DNA from: EX4572-165 sp964581795
GTDB taxonomy: Archaea; Thermoplasmatota; E2; DHVEG-1
NCBI GenBank assembly: GCA_964581795.1
Contig: CAZOPW010000077.1
Span: 1-6,510, forward strand
Length of the DNA stretch: 6,510 nucleotides
Direction of reading: 5' to 3'
A model generated the notes under the pieces. The model saw only the letters and a program-made list of their open reading frames with translations. It was not told the origin of the DNA and made no database searches. Made by a program: the position numbers and the translations under genes. The first letter of the stretch is position 1, and every line of letters starts with the position of its first letter. Positions 1 through 5,540 of this stretch are shown here, piece by piece.

Positions 1-45
1 TTAGGATAAAACAATAATGTTAAATGTTTTAGTGAACACATTTTT

Positions 46-61
46 TTGTACTCATGTACAA
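46..61. repeat. Short perfect inverted repeat TTGTAC-TCAT-GTACAA
   Basis: The sequence shows two perfect 6-bp arms (46-51 and 56-61) around a 4-base loop. It lies about 25 bases upstream of an AT-rich TATA-like run (85-93). It could be an operator for a dimeric regulator acting on a plus-strand promoter, or a chance palindrome in AT-rich DNA. No gene that it would clearly control is visible in the window. Confidence 0.25.
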
Positions 62-126
62 TCTATATAGAATAAAATCAAAAATTATATATACATATTA
101 ATATAAAATTAATTTTGATTGCTATG

Positions 127-148
127 AAGAAAAAAACTGAAAAAAAAG
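127..148 (-). terminator. Oligo-T termination region of the phosphate operon
   Basis: On the minus strand this stretch reads as two T-runs (seven and eight Ts) separated by CAG, about 65-85 bases past the DUF47 stop codon. Archaeal RNA polymerase terminates intrinsically on such oligo-U runs without needing a hairpin. No competing gene lies between it and the stop codon. The assignment follows from position and composition only. Confidence 0.45.
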
Positions 149-212
149 ACAAGCCGAAAACAATTTCTATCCTCTTTGTTCAAGAAATGTAAAAAGGCTT
201 TGATAATAAAAC

Positions 213-914
213 TTATTTAGCTATCATAGCGCGCAACCAGTCAGCAACATTTTCAGCATGATCTGCAATATCATCGACCCAATCAGCAATTTTTAATAAA
301 TGATACACATCCATTGGTTCAAGGTCTTTTTCCATTTCATAGATCCCTTTGGTCATATCATACTTTTTTTTATCTGCTTTATATTCTAACTCATGGACTT
401 TATAAATGAATTCTTTCGTTTGATCTCGTTCCCTTTTAACAAAACTTGTTTCGACTAAATCCTTAATATTTTCCACTGCATCTTCCATCGCCTGAACTGT
501 CTTCATTACAAGTTTTGAATGTGAAATGAATAAATCCTGCAATTCCTCTGGAATCTTAGTACGCCGCATATTAAGCATATGAGCAAGATTATCAGCATGA
601 TCAAGAATAGCATCCTGTTCACGAAGAGCCCACAAAAATTTACCCTTATCAACTGGCATAAACAAGGAATTCGGCAGGTGATTTCTAAGATTGCCCTTAA
701 TAATATCTGCTTCATGTTCAATTGTTGAAATTTTCTTCGTTAATTTTGAAAAATTATGATAGTCCCCATGATAATATTTAACCAAACCCTCACCTAACAA
801 ATTGATACATTCCCTCACCTTCCCCATATGATCCAATAATTGAGTAAATGGTGTTTTTCTTCTATATGTATCAGCTACAGGTGTCCTAAAATGATTTTTC
901 TCTTCATCTTCCAT
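213..914 (-). CDS. DUF47 / PhoU-like phosphate-transport accessory protein
   Basis: This 233-residue protein matches the DUF47 (PhoU_div) family of all-alpha, cytoplasmic PhoU-like proteins in pattern and length (family members are usually about 210-230 residues). There is no signal peptide or membrane helix. Acidic E/DxxxD-type repeats that bind metal ions in PhoU-fold proteins are visible: EHEAD (66-70), D101 to D105 and D108 in the second helix pair, E177 to D181, and D211, D215 and D218 near the C-terminus. The ATG at 914 is chosen because GGAGG stands 10 bases before it on the minus strand, a strong Shine-Dalgarno match. It follows the PiT permease gene by 21 bases, the usual pairing, so it most likely modulates that permease. 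The molecular role of DUF47 partners is still only inferred in most organisms. The family call is firm; the gene name phoU would overstate it. Confidence 0.92.
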   Translation of the reverse strand: MEDEEKNHFRTPVADTYRRKTPFTQLLDHMGKVRECINLLGEGLVKYYHGDYHNFSKLTKKISTIEHEADIIKGNLRNHLPNSLFMPVDKGKFLWALREQDAILDHADNLAHMLNMRRTKIPEELQDLFISHSKLVMKTVQAMEDAVENIKDLVETSFVKRERDQTKEFIYKVHELEYKADKKKYDMTKGIYEMEKDLEPMDVYHLLKIADWVDDIADHAENVADWLRAMIAK

Positions 915-924
915 AATACAATAA

Positions 925-930
925 CCTCCA
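925..930 (-). promoter_or_regulatory. Ribosome binding site of the DUF47 gene
   Basis: The minus strand reads TGGAGG here, followed by ten bases and ATG at 914. It sits inside the 21-base gap after the PiT stop codon, so the second gene of the operon has its own strong initiation signal and does not depend on coupling. Confidence 0.75.
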
Positions 931-935
931 TTAAA

Positions 936-2180
936 TCATAAAAATATTGTTGTTAATACTAAAAATATTGTAATACTTGTTATTGCTGCTACGGGTAATG
1001 TAATCAACCAAGAGATTACAATTTTTTTAATGATGCCTAAATCAATTGCTTCCAATCCTCTTGCAAGACCAACTCCAATAACTGCTCCAACAACAGTATG
1101 AGACGTTGATATAGGAAGACCTAGCTTTGATGCAACAAGGACTGTAGTTGCTGCACCAAAATCAACTGAGAAACCACGAGTGTTAGTTAAACTAGTTATT
1201 CTATGACCTACGGTTTGCATAACCTTTTTTCCCCAGGTTAAACAACCAATCGTTATACCAATACCCCCTAATGCAAGTAACCAATAAGGGACTTGAGCTG
1301 CTACATTCATTTCCCCTCGTTGAGCAAGAGGAATAATAGCTGCTACTGGACCAATAGCATTTGCTACATCATTAGCCCCATGAGCAAACGCGACATAACA
1401 AGAGGTTGTAACTTGTAATTTACGAAAAATACCTTCAACAGTAGCATAATCTTCTACTGATTTCGCCTGAATGTTTCGAAGTAAAAGCAATGTTATAATA
1501 ATAACTAAAACTCCAACTATACCTGAAAAAATCATAGCATCTTCAAAAGTTATAACATTAAGAGTTACGCTTAATGACGTTTCTAAAAGAAGTGATGATA
1601 CAACTAGAAATGCAGTAACACCGATTATAAAGGGCCCTACGATTTTTGCTGCTTCAACGGGGTATTCTTTAGCAAAAATGAGACGAACAATAATTTTAAA
1701 AACAAGAAATGCGAGAATACATCCAAAAACTGGTGAAAGTACCCAGCTCATCGCTACTGATCCAACCTTTCCCCATTGCACACAAGTTATTCCACTTGCG
1801 ATAATTCCAAAACCCATTAAAGCACCAATTACTGAGTGAGTTGTTGATATGGGCATTTCGTACCAAGTAGATAATGTAACCCAAAGAGCTGCTGCGAGAA
1901 GTGCTGATACAAATCCGAAGAGTAAAATTGAAGAATTTGGAATCATTGAAATATTCACGATTCCACCTTTAACAGTTTCGACTACATGTTCCCCAACAAA
2001 AACAGCTCCAATAAAATTGAGTATTCCAGCAATTATTACGGCTTGTTTGAAAGTAATAGCATTTGCACCTACTGCCGATGCCATTGAATTTGCCACGTCA
2101 TTAGCACCGATACTCCACGCCATGTACAGCCCTATAGCAGCGGCTCCAGTGATAATGAATAACGAATAAGAGTCTACGAT
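936..2180 (-). CDS. PiT-family inorganic phosphate permease (start codon apparently ATC)
   Basis: This is a polytopic inner-membrane carrier of the PiT/PHO4 family, which imports inorganic phosphate driven by H+ or Na+. Numbered from the ATG at 2123, both halves of the internal duplication are visible: GANDVANSM (6-14) with PISTTHSVIGA (91-101), and GANDVANAI (249-257) with PISTSHTVVGA (337-347). These are the family signature residues. The ATG at 2123 lies only five residues before the first GAND motif, so starting there removes most of the first membrane helix. The frame stays open for 19 more codons, reading SLFIITGAAAIGLY just before that Met, back to a stop at 2181-2183. No ATG, GTG or TTG lies in this extension. 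An ATC at 2178-2180 stands 8 bases after GGGGG, so I place the start there, giving 414 residues. The conservative alternative is 936-2123 (395 residues). Product call very sure; start uncertain. Confidence 0.93.
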   Translation of the reverse strand: MVDSYSLFIITGAAAIGLYMAWSIGANDVANSMASAVGANAITFKQAVIIAGILNFIGAVFVGEHVVETVKGGIVNISMIPNSSILLFGFVSALLAAALWVTLSTWYEMPISTTHSVIGALMGFGIIASGITCVQWGKVGSVAMSWVLSPVFGCILAFLVFKIIVRLIFAKEYPVEAAKIVGPFIIGVTAFLVVSSLLLETSLSVTLNVITFEDAMIFSGIVGVLVIIITLLLLRNIQAKSVEDYATVEGIFRKLQVTTSCYVAFAHGANDVANAIGPVAAIIPLAQRGEMNVAAQVPYWLLALGGIGITIGCLTWGKKVMQTVGHRITSLTNTRGFSVDFGAATTVLVASKLGLPISTSHTVVGAVIGVGLARGLEAIDLGIIKKIVISWLITLPVAAITSITIFLVLTTIFL

Positions 2181-2188
2181 TTATCTTT

Positions 2189-2193
2189 CCCCC
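2189..2193 (-). promoter_or_regulatory. Ribosome binding site that supports the upstream PiT start
   Basis: The minus strand reads TAGGGGGAAAGATAA and then ATC. The G-run is a Shine-Dalgarno-like element 8 bases before the ATC codon. The ATG at 2123 has no comparable element in front of it. The spacing is what argues for initiation at 2180 despite the non-standard codon. Confidence 0.5.
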
Positions 2194-2230
2194 TAAGTAG
2201 TACCGTTGATCTATGTATCTTGCCTGATAA

Positions 2231-2246
2231 GTATATACATTTTCCA
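2231..2246 (-). promoter_or_regulatory. TATA/BRE promoter of the PiT-DUF47 operon
   Basis: On the minus strand the sequence is TGGAAAATGTATATAC: a BRE-like GGAAAAT directly before the TATA element GTATATAC. Archaeal transcription starts about 25 bases further on, which puts the start near 2210 and gives a leader of about 30 bases to the ATC at 2180. A second AT-rich run (TATATAAA, around 2260) is a weaker alternative. No recognisable phosphate-responsive operator was seen. Confidence 0.55.
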
Positions 2247-2288
2247 GATGAATATAGTTTATATAGATAAAAATTACGAAATAATCAG

Positions 2289-2321
2289 AAAAAATCTTAT
2301 AATACTCCATATAACAAAAAA
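2289..2321 (-). terminator. Possible oligo-T terminator after the lipoprotein gene
   Basis: Two runs of six Ts on the minus strand (2316-2321 and 2289-2294) lie 50-80 bases past the lipoprotein stop codon and before the PiT promoter. This fits archaeal oligo-U termination. The runs are short and the region is AT-rich, so the call is weak. Confidence 0.3.
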
Positions 2322-2371
2322 GGAAAATACGAAATATAATAGGATACAATTTTGTATTTTAAAGGATTTAT

Positions 2372-3388
2372 TTAACTTAAATAAACATATTCTTTGGAAA
2401 TAGGGTCAAAAGCAATTTTTTCACCAGTTACATTAGCATCATAACCTGGATAGCCATATGTTCCCGCAGTTGGATCCAAGACAACACTCTGTTTTCCTTT
2501 AAGAATGTAAGAGGAAATAGTATCATTTTTAAAAAGCATATAAAATGAGGGTTTAAAATATAATTCAACGTCAACGGAAACCGAAGCAGGTCGAAACCCC
2601 TGATTACGCAATCCTATTCCACCATATTGTTGAATTGTGCAGTTATCAGTAACCTGTGTTATTCCTTTATACACACAATTCGAATAATGTTGAAATGAAC
2701 TTTGATTAAGTGATGTGTTAAATTCTTCATAGGATGGCACGAGATAAACATCAATTGGGCGAGATGAAGTTATAGTATATGTAAAAGTGAGGGATTCATA
2801 AGAATCATTAAGATCACCGCCATCCCCTCCATAATACCATCCTGAATCAACTTTCAGATTTTTACTAAACTGTTGTCTTATAGTTTTGTTATTATCTTGT
2901 TCAACCTGATTAAGTAATGATTCCTCAACATAAGGCCATAATGAATTCGGATGAATATCTACTGCTAACGCATAGGCATGATTATCTGTTAAGACTAAAT
3001 AACTCTCAACCCCTACGTTTTCTAAAAGAGAAATTAAAAGTATCGATAAATCTTCACAATCTCCTCCATGTATTGCAATCGTATCAAAAGGTGATTGAAT
3101 AACTTCTTCATCTTCAGGATCAGAAATATACTGATAATTCTCAACGATATGACGATAAATTTGATTTACGACACATGCATGATTTGTTGTGTTGCAATCC
3201 TTTATAATTGAAAGTGCATAGTCTTTCAAATAAGAATCATCAACTTTTATTTCCTTTAAATATGGGTTAGCTCTCATAATGGTTGGATCGATATTGAAAT
3301 TGGAGATATTTTCAAAACAACCCGATAAGCTTAATACTAAAATTAGAGCGAATAAATATTTGATATATTTTAACAATTTTGTTATCAT
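2372..3388 (-). CDS. Transglutaminase-like superfamily lipoprotein
   Basis: The 338-residue product starts with a lipoprotein signal: basic residues, a hydrophobic core, and the lipobox LSGC with Cys24, so it is probably lipid-anchored on the outer face of the membrane. Residues about 45-145 look like a transglutaminase/papain-like core. GGDCEDLS carries the likely nucleophile Cys111 and DNHAYALAV the likely His137. The usual third residue is best matched by Asp305 in VVLDPTAGT. The normal gap between His and Asp is 15-20 residues. Here about 165 residues, rich in beta-type sequence and containing Cys238 and Cys250, are inserted. In such proteins the Cys-His-Asp triad acts as a protease or amidase, or crosslinks proteins; the substrate here is unknown. 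The gene lies 62 bases after a small membrane-protein gene, and I see no clear TATA box of its own, suggesting co-transcription. The fold is quite sure; the activity is inferred. Confidence 0.8.
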   Translation of the reverse strand: MITKLLKYIKYLFALILVLSLSGCFENISNFNIDPTIMRANPYLKEIKVDDSYLKDYALSIIKDCNTTNHACVVNQIYRHIVENYQYISDPEDEEVIQSPFDTIAIHGGDCEDLSILLISLLENVGVESYLVLTDNHAYALAVDIHPNSLWPYVEESLLNQVEQDNNKTIRQQFSKNLKVDSGWYYGGDGGDLNDSYESLTFTYTITSSRPIDVYLVPSYEEFNTSLNQSSFQHYSNCVYKGITQVTDNCTIQQYGGIGLRNQGFRPASVSVDVELYFKPSFYMLFKNDTISSYILKGKQSVVLDPTAGTYGYPGYDANVTGEKIAFDPISKEYVYLS

Positions 3389-3391
3389 TAT

Positions 3392-3421
3392 TCATTCATC
3401 CATATTGATCTTCTTCCTCAT
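3392..3421 (-). CDS. Possible 9-codon leader peptide before the lipoprotein gene
   Basis: On the minus strand GAGGATAA precedes an ATG that opens MRKKINMDE and stops at TGA only 3 bases before the lipoprotein ATG. The leader has the better Shine-Dalgarno element, while the lipoprotein start has none at the proper distance. This would allow translational coupling, with ribosomes finishing the leader and restarting on the lipoprotein. Such a short frame may also occur by chance. No attenuation structure was seen. Confidence 0.22.
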   Translation of the reverse strand: MRKKINMDE

Positions 3422-3450
3422 TTATCCTCATCTGTATTTGATGAAAAAGG

Positions 3451-3738
3451 TTAATAGTTCTCATTATTAAACTGAAATGGATTTATCATACCTGTTTTCC
3501 AAGCCATAGAAATTATCACAATAATTGATAGAAGTAATATAAATATTATTATGATATTTAGAATCATTGATAAATAATTTGTAAGGAAAATAAAAAAAAT
3601 ACTTATAGATTTTAATATCATTTTTGTTATTATTAAAGTTATCATGATATGATATATTACATCAAATGATTTTATAAAATACCATCCAACTTGTGAAATA
3701 TAATTTTTCAACCCATACATCCACATTACTATTTTCAT
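3451..3738 (-). CDS. Small hydrophobic membrane protein of unknown function
   Basis: I do not recognise a family. The 95-residue product has a short amphipathic N-terminus (MKIVMWMYGLKNY) and two strongly hydrophobic stretches, about 30-55 and 58-79, rich in Ile and Leu. It ends in a polar tail (NPFQFNNENY). Two membrane helices close together suggest a hairpin topology. The ATG at 3738 has a weak AGGT three bases before it; Met5 or Met7 are alternatives. A TATA-like element at 3774-3781 stands at a suitable distance. Because stop codons are AT-rich, an open frame of this length in such AT-rich DNA is somewhat unlikely by chance, and the helix pattern supports coding. It lies directly upstream of the transglutaminase-like lipoprotein on the same strand, so the two may share a transcript and act at the same membrane. 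Confidence 0.55.
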   Translation of the reverse strand: MKIVMWMYGLKNYISQVGWYFIKSFDVIYHIMITLIITKMILKSISIFFIFLTNYLSMILNIIIIFILLLSIIVIISMAWKTGMINPFQFNNENY

Positions 3739-3773
3739 ACTACCTAATAAGAGGGACGATAGTAAAAAATCTG

Positions 3774-3781
3774 CAATATAA
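3774..3781 (-). promoter_or_regulatory. TATA-like element for the small membrane-protein/lipoprotein unit
   Basis: The minus strand reads GCTTATATTGC here. A start about 25 bases on would give a leader of about 14 bases before the ATG at 3738, just enough to include its AGGT element. The BRE position is not well matched, so the call rests mainly on spacing. Confidence 0.35.
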
Positions 3782-3891
3782 GCACATAATGGAAATGAAG
3801 AAATAAAAACAATTTACCAATAAAATAGAAAAAAATAAAACAACATTCAAATAAAAAAACATTAACGATTTAACCATATGATAAATTGATC

Positions 3892-3919
3892 AAAAACAGC
3901 TAGGGACTATGCTGTTTTT
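3892..3919. repeat. Perfect 9-bp inverted repeat in the divergent intergenic region
   Basis: The arms AAAAACAGC (3892-3900) and GCTGTTTTT (3911-3919) are exact reverse complements around the 10-base loop TAGGGACTAT. The element lies between two genes that point away from each other (starts 3738 and 3960), so a terminator for either gene makes little sense, although the T-run after the stem would resemble one. It is centred about 37 bases upstream of the TATA-like element of the plus-strand gene and could be an operator for a dimeric regulator. Otherwise it may end an unseen small transcript. Confidence 0.5.
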
Positions 3920-3938
3920 AGTAATTATGTAGATTACG

Positions 3939-3946
3939 TTTTTATA
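3939..3946 (+). promoter_or_regulatory. TATA-like element upstream of the zipper-protein gene
   Basis: TTTTTATA sits in the context ACG-TTTTTATA-C. A transcription start about 25 bases on would fall near 3968, after the first ATG (3960) but before the ATGs at 3990 and 4002. If this is the working promoter, translation must begin at one of the later ATGs. The upstream BRE is poor. Confidence 0.35.
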
Positions 3947-3959
3947 CAAGGAAACATTT

Positions 3960-4349
3960 ATGTCTTATAACTGTATATGGTTTTATCGGATGGGATTGCA
4001 CATGAGACCAAATCAGGAAAATGTGGAGAAAACACAAAGAAGGCAGGAAGAACAGTTTTTTCACGAAGACGTAACGATGGATGAAGATGAATCATCGATG
4101 ATGATTTCGAATGATCAATCCAATCAATCAGTAGTCAGTAAACTTCAGAAAGAAATCGATAAACTTCAACGTGAAAAAGAATCTTTAAAAATTGATAACG
4201 TGTGTTTACAACAACAAAATCATGATTTAAAAAACCGTATTGATGACGTTGCATCTCGTTATCCAAAAACAAGTATTCTTCTTGGTAAAAAACCAGATCA
4301 ATCCAAATGGAAAAAAGGAATTGGTATTAAATTAAAGAAAAGAAAATAA
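3960..4349 (+). CDS. Leucine-zipper coiled-coil protein with basic tail, unknown function
   Basis: No family is recognised. The longest reading has 129 residues. Residues 16-57 are polar and acidic (a cluster DEDESS near 41-46) and likely disordered. Residues 58-100 form a textbook coiled coil: leucines at 62, 69, 76, 83 and 90 occur at exact seven-residue steps, with I66, N80, N87 and I94 on the partner position. Asparagine there usually favours parallel dimers. The end is strongly basic (GIKLKKRK), which could contact nucleic acid or acidic lipid. There is no signal peptide. The first 14 residues (rich in Cys, Trp and Tyr) look unlike the rest, and the TATA-like element argues for a start at 4002 (MRPNQENV). 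Yet AAGGA seven bases before 3960 supports the longer form. It converges on the actin-like gene. A partner role for that protein is only a guess. Confidence 0.6.
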   Translation: MSYNCIWFYRMGLHMRPNQENVEKTQRRQEEQFFHEDVTMDEDESSMMISNDQSNQSVVSKLQKEIDKLQREKESLKIDNVCLQQQNHDLKNRIDDVASRYPKTSILLGKKPDQSKWKKGIGIKLKKRK

Positions 4350-4399
4350 AAAAAATGAATACCCTCATTTTTTGAGGGGTATTTATTCGTCTTTTTTTT
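4348..4399. terminator. Bidirectional hairpin terminator between convergent genes
   Basis: AATACCCTCA (4358-4367) pairs with TGAGGGGTATT (4373-4383), with a five-T loop and one bulged G. Eight Ts follow on the plus strand (4392-4399), and eight As precede (4348-4355), which are eight Ts for minus-strand RNA. One hairpin therefore serves both convergent genes. The T-run overlaps the actin-like gene's stop codon (4398-4400), and the A-run overlaps the zipper gene's stop (4347-4349). The layout resembles a bacterial rho-independent terminator; in archaea the U-tracts alone could suffice. Confidence 0.75.
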
Positions 4400-5479
4400 A
4401 TTGAGTTGCTTTTTGTTTCTTACCTTTTGTTTTCGTTTGTTTTGTTTGTTGTTGCTGTGTTTGTGTTTGATTTTGTTTTCTGTTTTGACCTTCTTGTGTT
4501 TGAGCAGCGATAAGACAACCACGAGCAACGGAGTGTAATGGATCTTTTGCACGAACAATCTTTGAAAGTTCAATTCCAAGTTTTGCATTAGTTATTTTCT
4601 TTTCAAACATTTGGAAGAATCCCTTTGGTAATGAACTTCCTCCAGCAACAGCGACAGGGAAAGCAACATCAGGTGGTGTGATGTGGGCTAATCTTTTCTT
4701 TAAATGTTCAATTACGTAGGAGATCAATGCATCATAATAGATGTTTAATGCTCCTTCCGGACTGCCAACAGTCACTCTATTATTAAGTGATGAAACTTTT
4801 TCTTTTGTTGCTGTAACTCGTTCTTTTGTAAGTCCTGTTGATTTAGCTGCTTGTTCATCGATCCAATCACCACCTCGACCAATACTGAATGACATTAATG
4901 GAGAGGCCATATATGCAAGTGTCACATTGGTTAAACCTGCACCAAAACTGACTCCTAAACCAGTGAAGTTATAATCAGCGAGTTCAGAATAAATGACCGC
5001 CAATCCTTCATCAATGACTCGAGCATCGTATTTTAATCGCTTGGTTAATGCTTCCATTGTTTTTTTATGATAAAGCACATCCATGTCTACATCAATTGGG
5101 TCAGCGGGGGTGGAAATATAAAGGACTTCATTTGATCCTTTTGTATCACCAAGAACTCGTTCAACGATGAGTTGCATAATTGGAATTGCTTCTTTTTCCT
5201 GAGGGCTAACAATTCCGTGTTTCATTGGCCTGCGTGCTTCCTTTTCAAAGATCGTTGCAAATTTAAACGCATCTTCTCCAAGCAGTCGTATTCCATCGTC
5301 ATCTTCAATGTAGAGCACTTTAGATGTGTCTAACATGTTTTTAGTCAAGTCACTGGAGTCTATCTGCATAAATGCATTTCGTTGTCTCTTAAAAATTATA
5401 TCTTCACCATCTCTGTCTGCAGAAATGATGTTCATGGTACCTATATCTAATCCTTTTGCCAGATTGCATCACCATCCAT
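4398..5479 (-). CDS. Actin/MreB-fold ATPase; N-terminal phosphate motif frameshifted from its ATG
   Basis: The intact frame from the ATG at 5435 gives 345 residues with actin-superfamily motifs: VSFGAGLTN (162-170) as second phosphate loop, GRGGDWID (186-193) as in MreB/Hsp70-type proteins, AGGSSLPKG (264-272) as adenosine motif, and RGCLIAA near 305-311. RRPMKHGIVSPQE (69-81) recalls the RP-K-G segment of MreB. The first phosphate loop, GLDIGT, is encoded in the same frame just upstream of that ATG (5436-5453). The frame reaches a stop at 5469-5471 with no ATG, GTG or TTG. An ATG at 5479, well placed behind a TATA box, opens MDGDAIWQK in another frame. One added A or G near 5452-5457 would join them as MDGDAIWQKGLDIGT (360 residues). 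Such ATPases form dynamic filaments for shape, division or segregation. Residues 313-345 are a Gln/Lys/Thr-rich tail. Fold sure; exact family and 5' end uncertain. Confidence 0.85.
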
Positions 5480-5505
5480 AACTGCTATCTCTTATCAACT
5501 ACCTG

Positions 5506-5520
5506 TTTAAAAACATTTCG
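5506..5520 (-). promoter_or_regulatory. TATA/BRE promoter of the actin-like gene
   Basis: The minus strand reads CGAAATGTTTTTAAAC: BRE-like CGAAAT followed by TATA-like TTTTTAAA (5506-5513). The TATA centre is 30 bases before the ATG at 5479, so the transcript would be leaderless or have only a few leader bases. This points to 5479, not 5435, as the genuine start. The element lies in the 61-base gap after the membrane-protein gene, so the ATPase can be expressed independently. Confidence 0.6.
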
Positions 5521-5533
5521 AGAAAATGAAGAG

Positions 5534-5540
5534 AAAAAAA
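5534..5540 (-). terminator. Oligo-T tract directly after the membrane-protein gene
   Basis: Seven Ts on the minus strand begin immediately after the stop codon at 5541-5543, followed by the actin-like promoter. It may end most membrane-protein transcripts by archaeal U-tract termination; partial read-through into the ATPase gene is possible. Confidence 0.45.

Noticed and set aside
1471..1839. Plus-strand open frame of 122 codons inside the PiT gene
   Set aside because: It is antisense to highly conserved PiT sequence, has no ribosome site, and its protein lacks any domain logic; a shadow frame.
1849..2169. Plus-strand open frame of 106 codons antisense to the PiT N-terminal half
   Set aside because: It mirrors the conserved GAND and helix-coding region; composition is explained by the opposite strand.
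2101..2349. Minus-strand frame of 82 codons that overlaps the PiT start and might be its upstream part
   Set aside because: It runs in another frame from PiT; its last 20 residues are an out-of-frame reading of the PiT first helix, and its upstream part lies in the promoter region.
2206..2403. Plus-strand 65-codon frame in the gap between PiT and lipoprotein genes
   Set aside because: It covers the PiT promoter and the lipoprotein 3' end, has no ribosome site, and its Ile/Asn/Lys/Tyr composition is that of random AT-rich DNA.
4298..4588. Minus-strand 96-codon frame across the convergent terminator
   Set aside because: It runs through the hairpin terminator and overlaps the actin-like tail out of frame; its Lys/Asn/Gln content is a by-product of that low-complexity DNA.
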